Below are positions 1-7,084 of a DNA stretch of 64,000 nt, in pieces; within the stretch, counting starts at the first letter, position 1; each line of letters starts with the position of its first letter. The position numbers and the translations under genes were made by a program. Where the stretch lies: assembly GCA_905235085.1 (NCBI GenBank), contig CAJOKD010000001.1:1-64000 (forward strand), read 5' to 3'. Origin of the DNA: an uncultured Bacteroidales bacterium. GTDB lineage: Bacteria > Bacteroidota > Bacteroidia > Bacteroidales > UBA932. The notes beneath the pieces were generated by a model. It searched no databases, was not told the DNA's origin, and saw nothing but the letters and a program-made list of their open reading frames with translations.

Positions 1-1
1 G

Positions 2-139
2 GCCCTCCTGGACCGACTCCTGTTCAAATGCGAACTCATCCAGCTCTCCGGCGACAGCTACCGCATGAAGCACCGGAAGACCATCTTTGAAAACCAAGAC
101 AACAAAGCAAACCAGAATAATGAAAACGAGCAATCATAA
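2..139 (+). CDS. istB: IS21 helper ATPase IstB, C-terminal fragment (cut by window edge)
   Basis: The open frame enters from the left edge and ends at TAA 137-139, giving 45 residues. The stretch [20 protein letters not shown] followed by an RKTIFE-like tail is the usual C-terminus of IstB/DnaC-like ATPases of IS21 elements, which assist the IstA transposase in target choice. The tail is Asn/Gln rich. The Walker motifs lie outside the window, so whether the gene is intact is unknown. Its stop lies 20 bp inside the next small ORF. Confidence 0.78.
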   Translation, partial: ALLDRLLFKCELIQLSGDSYRMKHRKTIFENQDNKANQNNENEQS

Positions 140-347
140 GAAACTGAGCGAGGCCTACAACGGCTTCCTCGAGAGCCAGAGTGAATACGCGAAAGCGTTC
201 AGCATCAACCCCGACAGCTATGAGACCCATATGTGGGAGGACTTCCTGCTCCTGTCTGAAAAGACCCTGCACGAGACCATCCAGGCAGTCCTGGAGGACG
301 AGAAACCAAAACAGAAGGCAGGAAGTTGTGTGGTAGCAGCGGGCTAG
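120..347 (+). CDS. Small ORF overlapping the istB end, unknown function
   Basis: ATG at 120 opens a 75-codon frame overlapping the end of istB by 20 bp. An in-frame TTG at 87 is a less likely start. The product is charged and predicted helical, with no signal peptide or membrane segment. I do not recognise a family. The last codons and the TAG stop (345-347) lie inside the palindrome at 325-366, so the reading frame may simply run into a structural element of the IS. It could be an accessory protein of the element or not a gene at all. Confidence 0.4.
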   Translation: MKTSNHKKLSEAYNGFLESQSEYAKAFSINPDSYETHMWEDFLLLSEKTLHETIQAVLEDEKPKQKAGSCVVAAG

Positions 348-366
348 CCCGCTGCTACCACACAAC
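325..366. repeat. Perfect 42-bp palindrome (21-bp arms, no loop)
   Basis: The left arm 325-345 (GTTGTGTGGTAGCAGCGGGC plus T) is exactly complementary to 346-366, with the centre at GGGCTAGCCC. Pairing stops at both flanks (A324 against C367). It lies inside the IS right end, over the stop codon of the small ORF and before the outward promoter. It would form a very strong hairpin in RNA or a cruciform in DNA, but no T-run follows directly, so it is not a textbook intrinsic terminator. It might block transcription passing through the element. Confidence 0.85.
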
Positions 367-387
367 CCGTCAATACGTGTAAAAAAC

Positions 388-417
388 TTGATGAATCGAA
401 AGAAATCACTACCTTTG
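388..417 (+). promoter_or_regulatory. Outward-facing promoter in the IS21 right end
   Basis: TTG at 388-390, a 19-bp spacer, and TACCTTTG at 410-417 match the Bacteroidota promoter pattern (TTG or TTTG, 19-21 bp, TAnnTTTG). It points out of the element toward the regulator remnant. The predicted start of transcription is about 423-425, inside the terminal repeats. Confidence 0.55.
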
Positions 418-421
418 CCCG

Positions 422-514
422 TACTGCAGCATTGTTGCCGAAAAAAACACTGTACGATTGTTGCCAATCTTACTGCACTTCTGCTTTCCAAAATCACTGC
501 ACGGCTCCTTGCCG
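422..514. repeat. Four imperfect terminal repeats of the IS21 end
   Basis: Four units with the pattern ACTGyACG..TTGTTGCC start at about 423, 449, 472 and 496, with spacings of 26, 23 and 24 bp. The first two share ATTGTTGCC exactly; the fourth ends CCTTGCC. They are probably transposase binding sites. Confidence 0.6.
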
Positions 515-519
515 GTCAC

Positions 520-992
520 ATGCATTTATAGCCAAGCCTTTCAATAGCGACGAACTGCGTACTCTGGTTGAGAGGCAACTTGACCGTCACTGCCGTCTCC
601 GTGACAAATATGGAAGGCGAGCAGGACTCGGCAAAGATGATAATATCGAGTTGACTGAATCAGAACGGCGTTTCCTTAACAAAACCATTGACCAGATTTA
701 TTTACTGATGGACAAGGGTGGCTTGGATGTAAGTTCTTTGGCAGAGACCCTCTGTCTGAGTCCCCGCCAGTTCCACCGCAAGATCATCGCTTTGACTGGG
801 GAAACCCCAGCCATCTATATACTCAGGATCAGGATGAAGAGAGCTTGCCAGCTACTTGAATCAAGGCCTGGTATGACAATTGAAGAAATAGCTGAGCGAT
901 GTGGTTTCGAACATACTACGAGTTTCTATCACTCGTTCAAGAAAATGTACGGGATGACTCCGACAAATTATAGAAAGAGGGTCGGTAGCTGA
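520..992 (+). pseudogene. 3' remnant of a hybrid two-component regulator (receiver end plus AraC-type HTH), cut by the IS
   Basis: From about 520 the frame reads AFIAKPFNSDELRTLVERQL, the end of a response-regulator receiver domain with its conserved K-P-F. A linker and a complete AraC/XylS helix-turn-helix domain follow (SSLAETLCLSPRQFHRKI, then IEEIAERCGF, ending TPTNYRKR). This is the C-terminus of the Bacteroidota hybrid sensor/regulators that control glycan use genes. The sensor, kinase and most of the receiver are missing because the IS end lies immediately upstream. The frame stays open back through the IS end to TTG codons at 432-437, so a short fusion carrying only the DNA-binding domain could be made. 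The stop is TGA 990-992. Confidence 0.8.
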
Positions 993-1390
993 CATTGAAT
1001 GTGGCCCAGATGCTTGCTTCCCGGAGGAATATTTCTGTGAAGGTCCTTGGCGGCACAGTTGATCCCAGCTCGATGTCAGTCCATGGCGAATTCTCTGAAG
1101 AGGTCCTGAACAATATCGTATGCTCGTATCTGTTCTTCGGCGCTGACGGAATAAGCAGCAAGAGCGGGATAACCTGTGCTACTGTTGAGGAGGCGATTTT
1201 CATGCAGCGCTTGATGAAAACCGCTCTCAAGAGTGTTCTGCTCTGCAACAGCAGCAAGATCGGAAAAGTCGCAGCCGGCAGGATATGCTGGATGGGGGAT
1301 GTGGACATCCTGATCACCGACTCCGCCATATCGAAGAAGGATTTGAAAGAGTTCGAAGCTAACGGTGTCGATGTGATTATTGCAGAATAG
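989..1390 (+). pseudogene. DeoR/GlpR-type regulator lacking its DNA-binding domain
   Basis: The frame reads LTLNVAQMLASRRNISVKVL, then GGTVDPSSMSVHGEFSEE, FFGADGISSKSG, SSKIGK and DILITDSAIS. These match the C-terminal sugar-phosphate-sensing domain of DeoR-family repressors, with the usual FIGADGI and DSSKFG positions recognisable. The N-terminal helix-turn-helix and the first part of the sensor domain are absent. The frame is blocked by TAG at 986-988 and no good start codon exists. The remnant touches the end of the preceding regulator remnant, which suggests a deletion joined two broken regulator genes. Confidence 0.72.
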
Positions 1391-1470
1391 TAGTATACGT
1401 GATGCTATGGTTCTCAAGGGACAGAATCTTCAGCGTGAAAGGGATTCATTCGATGATCTCTGCAGGAAGA

Positions 1471-1505
1471 CCGTATCGCATCATCCGTGCGATACGGTTG
1501 TTTTT
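1471..1505 (+). terminator. Intrinsic terminator after the regulator remnants
   Basis: CCGTATCGCA (1471-1480) pairs perfectly with TGCGATACGG (1488-1497) over a 7-nt loop, followed by TTGTTTTT. Confidence 0.85.
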
Positions 1506-1565
1506 ATATGCAAGGAATCGGACTTCTCTGCATTTAGATAAGAGAACCAGTTAAACTATTGAGTT

Positions 1566-2060
1566 ATGAGCATCAGACATTTATTCCTGCCCCTGTTGGT
1601 GGTATTCGCGGGTGCAGTCTCCTGCGACAACCTGGATCTTCCTGGTCCCGGTGAGGAAGAGCCTGCAGGTTACATAACCGTAGACCAGAAAGAATACTGC
1701 AGCCTTTCAAGCGTCACCGGAATGGATTCCGAAGGAAACCAGAAATGGTCGTTCAATGACGGGGAAGACCTACGTGTAAAGGTATCCAGCTGGCGCTGCC
1801 GTGAAGAAGAGCACGGCCACATAGGCTATTATGTGACCGAGGTTGAACTGGAGCTTCCTGATGTGGTTTCGATAAAGTTCCCTCTGGAACGTGCCGACGG
1901 GGACAATTACATCAGCGGCAACAAAGGCGTCTCCGGGGCCCATCTGAACGGCTATCGTATTTCGGATGACGGTAAGTCCCTGGAGTTCGACCTGTCCATA
2001 ACCTTGTACCGGGAAACCGACGGAGACATACGGGTCGTCTGGACTGGTCCGATTTCCTGA
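1566..2060 (+). CDS. Small exported lipoprotein, unknown function
   Basis: The 164-residue product starts with a hydrophobic signal peptide ending in a lipobox (GAVSC, Cys about 20), so it should be lipid-anchored in the envelope. The mature part begins with a Pro/Glu-rich linker (about 25-36) and continues as a mostly beta, acidic domain with no family motif I recognise. It sits alone between two intrinsic terminators, so it is a single-gene unit. No clear -7 box was found in the short upstream region. Confidence 0.75.
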   Translation: MSIRHLFLPLLVVFAGAVSCDNLDLPGPGEEEPAGYITVDQKEYCSLSSVTGMDSEGNQKWSFNDGEDLRVKVSSWRCREEEHGHIGYYVTEVELELPDVVSIKFPLERADGDNYISGNKGVSGAHLNGYRISDDGKSLEFDLSITLYRETDGDIRVVWTGPIS

Positions 2061-2087
2061 CAGCTCGGGTCGAAAGGTATCTAAGAT

Positions 2088-2120
2088 AACATCGATATTC
2101 GCCGAATATCGATGTTTTTT
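2088..2120 (+). terminator. Intrinsic terminator of the lipoprotein gene
   Basis: AACATCGATATTC (2088-2100) pairs with GAATATCGATGTT across a very short loop and is followed by a run of T. Confidence 0.85.
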
Positions 2121-2148
2121 GTTAATTTTACACCCGTAGAAAGGACAT

Positions 2149-3426
2149 ATGATGAGAAACAGGATCTATCTCTGCCTTGCCCATATGTCGGGCAATGAAA
2201 TGAAGTATATCAAGGAGGCTTTCGACACCAACTGGGTGGTGCCGCTCGGGCCTAATGTCAATGGTTTTGAGAAGGACCTGGAGGATTTCTGCGGTCAGGA
2301 CAAGCGTGTCGTGGCCCTGAGTTCGGGGACGGCGGCGGTGCATCTCGGACTGATCGGGTGCGGCGTGGGGCCGGGTGACGAAGTGCTGGTGCAGAGTTTC
2401 ACTTTCTGTGCTTCCTCCCATCCGATTACCTATCTTGGCGCAAAACCTCTATTCGTGGATAGCGAACCCGATACCTGGAATATGGATCCTGAGTTGCTGG
2501 AAGAGGCCATAAAGAACAGGATTGCCAAGACGGGTCGCACCCCGAAGGCAATAGTTCCCGTGGCGCTCTACGGCATGCCGTACCGCATTGACCGCATTAT
2601 GGAAATAGCTGATAGATACGGAATTCCTGTCGTAGAGGATGCGGCCGAGGGCTTCGGTTCCCGCTTCAACGGTCAGGTGCTTGGCACTTTCGGCAAATAC
2701 GGAGTACTGTCATTCAACGGCAACAAGATGATCACTACTTCCGGCGGCGGTGCGCTCATCACGCCAAACGAGGAGTCCTGGCGCGAGATCATGATGTACG
2801 CGACCCAGTACCGCGAGAGCTATCCATATTACCAGCACGAGAAGATCGGGTACAACTACCGGATGTCGAATATCTGTGCCGGCATAGGTCGCGGCCAGAT
2901 GACGGTCCTGGAGGACCACATAGCCCACCACAAGCACGTGCAGGCCCTTTACGAGGAGCTCCTGTCCGATGTCCCGGGAATAACTGCCCACAAGGCTCCG
3001 GATGCCAGGTTCGATTCTAACTTCTGGCTTTGCACGATTACAATAGATCCGGAATTGCGCGTGAAAGGGCAGGAGAATGCATACAAGACAGTGGTCAAGG
3101 GTGCTGTCGGAGGGGCTGCAGGCGTAATCCACGTTGCTGACAGCGCGGTCACGAATTGCCAGCCGAATGACAATGTAGAGGCGTTACGGGTCATTATGGA
3201 CGCGGCCGGAGTCGAGGCCAGGCCGGTCTGGAAGCCGATGCACAAACAGCCGGTGTACAGCGAAGCCCCGGCCTATCTGCGTCCGGCTAACCTCTTCGGC
3301 CAGGAGGAGCCATCCGTCTCTGAGGCCATATTCAAAGTGGGAATGTGCCTCCCAAGCGGCCCGTACGTCACCGACGACGACGTCCGCTACATAATCGGAA
3401 CGATCAAGTCCGCTATTATCGGATAG
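2149..3426 (+). CDS. DegT/DnrJ/EryC1/StrS-family PLP aminotransferase for nucleotide-sugar synthesis
   Basis: The 425-residue protein has the fold and motifs of sugar aminotransferases that convert a 4- or 3-keto nucleotide sugar to an amino sugar: ALSSGTAAVHLGL near 65, VEDAAEGFGS near 165, the PLP lysine in SFNGNKMITTSGGGA near 190, and RPVWKPMHKQPVY near 355. Between the core and that last motif is an extra segment of about 35 residues (around 300-340, GAVGGAAGVIHV) that the shortest family members lack. I believe it is common in Bacteroidales homologues. An AAAGGA-like site precedes ATG 2149. The membrane dehydratase 0.9 kb downstream could supply its keto-sugar substrate. The 3' end overlaps the opposing gene by 40 bp. 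Confidence 0.88.
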   Translation: MMRNRIYLCLAHMSGNEMKYIKEAFDTNWVVPLGPNVNGFEKDLEDFCGQDKRVVALSSGTAAVHLGLIGCGVGPGDEVLVQSFTFCASSHPITYLGAKPLFVDSEPDTWNMDPELLEEAIKNRIAKTGRTPKAIVPVALYGMPYRIDRIMEIADRYGIPVVEDAAEGFGSRFNGQVLGTFGKYGVLSFNGNKMITTSGGGALITPNEESWREIMMYATQYRESYPYYQHEKIGYNYRMSNICAGIGRGQMTVLEDHIAHHKHVQALYEELLSDVPGITAHKAPDARFDSNFWLCTITIDPELRVKGQENAYKTVVKGAVGGAAGVIHVADSAVTNCQPNDNVEALRVIMDAAGVEARPVWKPMHKQPVYSEAPAYLRPANLFGQEEPSVSEAIFKVGMCLPSGPYVTDDDVRYIIGTIKSAIIG

Positions 3427-4277
3427 TGATCTGAAAAGTCGGCCCTGTGGTCGACTTTTATTTTTTTTATCCGGACTTGCGTCGGGATAAGGAGATGGTC
3501 CAGGCGGAAGCGGAGGATTCCCTTGCAGAAGGTGAAGCCCGGACCGCAGCCGGAAGCCCACCAGGCATCCCTTAGACCATATTCCTGGAGCCCCTTGAGA
3601 GTAGGGGATCCGGACAGGTCGTTGAGGTCGCCGCAAATTATCATCGGAGTCGATACCGTATCCAGCGCCGGGCGGATTGTCTCCAGTTCTTCTTTGCGCA
3701 GGTCGTATCCCCGCTTGATTCCGTAGTGGCTGCTCGTGAAGTGGAGGTGGACCAGGGTGACGGCCGTTCCGCCGATGTCCGCCGTGGCCATCACCATCCC
3801 GTCGCTGCCGTCCTCGACTGTCTGACTCGGAAGGCGCTTGATGTCCTTCAGGGGGAATTTGCTGTAAAGAGTCAGCTCTTCCGGCTGCTTTCCGCGGGGA
3901 ATCTGGTGGAAGACCCCGTACGGGTAAACCTTGGAGAGGGCGGTGTCCAGCTCACGGTCCACATAGTAGAGATTCTCCGGGAGGAAAAGGATGTCGGCAT
4001 CCTGCGAGATTATGTAGTCGATGAAGGTCGAGTCATGCTTGTGCTGGAACCTGTCTTCGGCGCACGTGTTGTATTCGAAAACCCGTATCCTGGTACCGGT
4101 GGAGTCGATACCGTTGCGGGACTTCCCGAACCTCACAGGAATCTGCTGGGTGGCGGAATTCAGGACGAGCGCTGCCGCGAGGAATACTAGTGCCGCAAGC
4201 CATTTCTTCCTGACAGTAAGGATAATAGCCATGAGGGTCAGGACACATATCATAGGTATGGCGAGGAGTATCGACAT
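3387..4277 (-). CDS. Membrane-anchored endonuclease/exonuclease/phosphatase-family protein
   Basis: The 296-residue protein starts with two hydrophobic segments (about 3-20 and 27-43) and continues as a metal-dependent EEP-fold domain. Visible motifs are the N-containing strand EYNTC near 70, the catalytic Glu in FLPEN near 100, HLHFTSSH near 175, GDLND near 215 and the terminal SDHYPI near 285. Family members cleave phosphodiesters or phosphomonoesters in nucleic acids, lipids or sugars; the substrate cannot be read from sequence. The active domain probably faces the periplasm. The last 13 codons overlap the tail of the convergent aminotransferase gene. A consensus -7 box lies only a few bases before the start. 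Confidence 0.85.
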   Translation of the reverse strand: MSILLAIPMICVLTLMAIILTVRKKWLAALVFLAAALVLNSATQQIPVRFGKSRNGIDSTGTRIRVFEYNTCAEDRFQHKHDSTFIDYIISQDADILFLPENLYYVDRELDTALSKVYPYGVFHQIPRGKQPEELTLYSKFPLKDIKRLPSQTVEDGSDGMVMATADIGGTAVTLVHLHFTSSHYGIKRGYDLRKEELETIRPALDTVSTPMIICGDLNDLSGSPTLKGLQEYGLRDAWWASGCGPGFTFCKGILRFRLDHLLIPTQVRIKKIKVDHRADFSDHYPIIADLIVPIM

Positions 4278-4281
4278 AAAG

Positions 4282-4289
4282 CAAAGATA
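4282..4289 (-). promoter_or_regulatory. -7 box TATCTTTG for the EEP-family gene
   Basis: On the minus strand TATCTTTG is an exact TAnnTTTG match, and its last base is 4 nt before the ATG at 4277. No clear -33 box is present. Transcription would start at or inside the start codon, giving a leaderless message, unless a later ATG is used. Confidence 0.5.
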
Positions 4290-4353
4290 CCAACTTCTGA
4301 TGGATTTTTCCGGGAGATTTGTTATTTTTGTAAACTTTTACTTATAATTCTTG

Positions 4354-6285
4354 ATGAAATCATTCAGGGAACTGGTTGATTGGTACTTTTCCAAGAGGAC
4401 GCTGCCGTATTGGTGCATCCTTCTCTTGGATTGTTGCATCATTCTCGGCTGCAGCATAGTGGTCTACTGGTTCTTCTTCAGGACGATAGCCCTGATCAAC
4501 AATTTCTGGCCTCTGATGCGTACGATGCTGATCTACATTATGATATGCATCGTTTTCTTCAGGGTTTTCAGGACATATTCCGGTATACTCAGGTTCTCTT
4601 CGTTCACCGATTTGCTGCGCCTCGGGTTCGCTATGGGAAGCGCTTTCCTTGTAGTGCTGTTCGTCCATTATCCCCTCAGCAACGTCGATACCAGGTATTT
4701 TACTCCTCTGGCAGCCAGGCATTTGCTGGTCATCTTCGGTGGCGCTACTGCGTTGATGTGGATGTACCGGATGGTCATCAAGTCGATCTACGATACATAT
4801 TTCCGAACTGATGAAGCCAAGAATGTGCTGATCTACGGCATCCGTACCGGCGGTATAGGACTTGCCAAGAGCATCAGGGGAGAGAAGCCTGCACGGTTCA
4901 AGCTCCGTGGTTTCATATCGCACGACCCTTCCTTGTCAGCAAAGCAGACCCATCTTCTCGGGGAACCTATCTATGAGGTCGACGACCATCTTCCGGAAGT
5001 CCTCAAGGAGAGGGGGATATATGCAGTCCTCGTGGCTCCGGGCAGGATCGATATGTTCCGTGACGATACCACACTCCAGGACTACATCCTCGGTACGGGC
5101 GTGAAGATTTTCTTCGCCCAGGACACAGTGGAATGGGACAAGGACGAGGCCGGGAAGAGGGAAAAGGCTACCTTGAAGCCGGTCTCGATCGAAGACCTCC
5201 TGCCTAGGGACGAGATCCAGGTGGACCTGGAATCGGTCCGTGAGGAGCTTTCAGGGAAACGTGTCCTGGTAACCGGTTCTGCCGGAAGCATCGGAAGCGA
5301 GATAGTCAGGCAGGTGGCATCATTCGCTCCTGCGGAGATGCTGCTGATAGATGCTGCCGAGAGCCCTCAGCACGACATCAGGCTGATGATGAAGCAGGAT
5401 TTCCCTGATGTCAACGCTCAGGTGGTGGTGACGTCCATCACGAAATCAAACCGGATGGAACGCCTGTTCGAATCCTTCAGGCCTGACTACGTCTTCCATG
5501 CCGCGGCTTACAAGCACGTGCCGATGATGGAGGACAACCCTTCCGAGAGCGTTCAGAACAACGTGCTCGGTACGAAGGTCCTGGCCGACCTGTCGGTCAA
5601 GTACGGAGTGAAGAAGTTCGTAATGATCTCTACGGACAAAGCCGTCAATCCGACCAATGTGATGGGTTGCTCCAAGAGGATCTGCGAGATATATGTGCAG
5701 AGCCTGAATGCGGCCGAGAGGTCGGGGGCAGTGAAAGGAAATACCGATTTCGTGACTACCCGATTCGGCAACGTGCTCGGTTCCAACGGTTCTGTGATCC
5801 CTATTTTCGAGAGGCAGATCCGCAACGGCGGTCCTGTCACCGTGACCGATCCGGACATCATCCGTTACTTTATGCTTATCCCGGAGGCCTGCAAACTCGT
5901 GCTCGAGGCCGGAACAAAGGGTGAGGGCGGTGAAATATTCGTGTTCGATATGGGTAAGCCGGTCCGCATCGTGGATCTTGCGAAGAGGATGATCCAGCTT
6001 TCCGGCGCCGAAGACATCAAGATCGAGTTCACCGGTCTCCGTGAGGGTGAAAAGCTTTATGAGGAACTCCTTGACGATAAGGAGAACACCAAGCCTTCAT
6101 TCCACGAAAAGATCCGCATCGCTACCGTTCGCGAGTACGATTATGCTTCAGTGAACACGGAGATCTCCGAGCTTGTCTCCCTCGCCGGGGAATATGACGA
6201 CTTGAAGACCGTGGCTATGATGAAGCGCATCGTCCCGGAATATGTCAGCAACAATTCTGCATTCTCCGTGTTGGACAAGAAGTAA
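4354..6285 (+). CDS. Membrane-bound nucleotide-sugar 4,6-dehydratase (CapD/FlaA1/PglF family)
   Basis: The 643-residue protein has about four N-terminal membrane helices (20-120), a CoA-binding-like Rossmann region (about 145-270), and a C-terminal extended short-chain dehydrogenase domain. The NAD loop is GSAGSIGSE near 308. The active-site region STDKAVNPTNVMGCSK near 427 has Met where classical family members have Tyr, as is normal for the UDP-GlcNAc 4,6-dehydratase branch. Such enzymes make UDP-4-keto-6-deoxy-HexNAc for surface polysaccharide or protein glycosylation. ATG 4354 is preferred to the TTG just before it. It is 5 bp from the next gene and probably co-transcribed. Confidence 0.88.
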   Translation: MKSFRELVDWYFSKRTLPYWCILLLDCCIILGCSIVVYWFFFRTIALINNFWPLMRTMLIYIMICIVFFRVFRTYSGILRFSSFTDLLRLGFAMGSAFLVVLFVHYPLSNVDTRYFTPLAARHLLVIFGGATALMWMYRMVIKSIYDTYFRTDEAKNVLIYGIRTGGIGLAKSIRGEKPARFKLRGFISHDPSLSAKQTHLLGEPIYEVDDHLPEVLKERGIYAVLVAPGRIDMFRDDTTLQDYILGTGVKIFFAQDTVEWDKDEAGKREKATLKPVSIEDLLPRDEIQVDLESVREELSGKRVLVTGSAGSIGSEIVRQVASFAPAEMLLIDAAESPQHDIRLMMKQDFPDVNAQVVVTSITKSNRMERLFESFRPDYVFHAAAYKHVPMMEDNPSESVQNNVLGTKVLADLSVKYGVKKFVMISTDKAVNPTNVMGCSKRICEIYVQSLNAAERSGAVKGNTDFVTTRFGNVLGSNGSVIPIFERQIRNGGPVTVTDPDIIRYFMLIPEACKLVLEAGTKGEGGEIFVFDMGKPVRIVDLAKRMIQLSGAEDIKIEFTGLREGEKLYEELLDDKENTKPSFHEKIRIATVREYDYASVNTEISELVSLAGEYDDLKTVAMMKRIVPEYVSNNSAFSVLDKK

Positions 6286-6290
6286 AGGAT

Positions 6291-6998
6291 ATGTGGCCTT
6301 TTTCTAGACACAAGTCAGTTATCCGGTCCGGTGTCCTGAAGGGGATGACGGACTGCCATTCTCACATCCTTCCGGGTGTCGATGACGGTGTCAAGGATAT
6401 CCGTGAGTCTCTGGCTATCCTTGAAAGGTATGAGCAGCTGGGAATTAGGACCGTCTGGCTCACTCCTCACGTGATGGAGGATATTCCCAACACGCCTGCT
6501 TTCCTGAAGGAGCGCTTCGAGGAGCTGAAGGCGGCATACAGAGGAGGCATAGAGCTTCATCTGGGGGCTGAGAATATGATCGACAATCTCTTCGAGGAGC
6601 GCCTTGCCGCGGGAGAATTGCTCACGATGGGTGCCGACGAGCGCCACCTTCTGGTAGAGACTTCGTATTTCACTCCTCCCTATGGCTTCTACGACACTGT
6701 CGAAGAAATAAAGCGCCTCGGATATTACCCGGTGCTGGCCCATCCGGAGAGGTACGTCTATATGGACCAGAAAGACTATGAGAAGCTCAAGGGTATGAAC
6801 GTCTTGTTCCAGATGAATATATTCTCCCTCGTCGGTATGTACGGGAAAGGGACCCAGCACGTCGCCCAGGAACTCATCAAAAGGGGAATGTACGACTACG
6901 TGGGCACCGATATCCATTCCATTTCGATACTCGACAGGTTCCTGAATGCGTCACTCGACGCAGATTATGACCTTCCGATTTGGAATAATTCTTTGTGA
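6291..6998 (+). CDS. PHP-type tyrosine phosphatase of the CpsB/CapC family
   Basis: The 235-residue protein has the metal-binding motifs of polymerase-and-histidinol-phosphatase-fold phosphatases: DCHSHILPGVDDG (about 20-32), TPHV near 58, HPERY near 145 and GTDIHS near 205. These proteins dephosphorylate the tyrosine kinase that controls chain length and export of capsular polysaccharide. No kinase gene is in the window; the adjacent dehydratase gives the polysaccharide context. ATG 6291 lies 5 bp after the dehydratase stop. Confidence 0.9.
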   Translation: MWPFSRHKSVIRSGVLKGMTDCHSHILPGVDDGVKDIRESLAILERYEQLGIRTVWLTPHVMEDIPNTPAFLKERFEELKAAYRGGIELHLGAENMIDNLFEERLAAGELLTMGADERHLLVETSYFTPPYGFYDTVEEIKRLGYYPVLAHPERYVYMDQKDYEKLKGMNVLFQMNIFSLVGMYGKGTQHVAQELIKRGMYDYVGTDIHSISILDRFLNASLDADYDLPIWNNSL

Positions 6999-7038
6999 TT
7001 TTTTAAATATTTTTGATTATTTCGATACTTTTTGTAAC

Positions 7039-7069
7039 TTGTCAAACGTTTTAGGTAATTATAACTTTA
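7039..7069 (+). promoter_or_regulatory. Promoter of the ior operon
   Basis: TTG at 7039-7041, a 20-bp spacer and TAACTTTA at 7062-7069 match the Bacteroidota pattern except for the last base. The first codon of iorA is at 7085, which fits a leader of about 10 nt. Confidence 0.5.
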
Positions 7070-7084
7070 AAACTGAAACAAGTT

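Larger units (their letters stand above)
1..519 (+). mobile_element. Right end of an IS21-family insertion sequence (left part outside the window)
   Basis: The segment contains the C-terminal tail of an IstB-type ATPase, a small downstream ORF, a long perfect palindrome, and four spaced imperfect repeats beginning ACTG at about 423, 449, 472 and 496. Multiple terminal transposase-binding repeats are characteristic of IS21-family ends. The end is placed near 518/519 (...GGTCA) because from about 520 onward the sequence reads as the receiver domain of a hybrid two-component regulator. The exact end and the target duplication cannot be fixed because the left junction is not in the window. Confidence 0.72.

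Noticed and set aside
3040..3170. Extra segment of about 35 residues in the DegT-family aminotransferase as a novel insertion
   Set aside because: I believe Bacteroidales homologues share it, so it is probably a lineage feature rather than new.
4318..4346. Promoter for the membrane dehydratase gene (TTTG, 17 bp, TACTTATA)
   Set aside because: The spacer is too short and the -7 box matches poorly, so no confident call is made.
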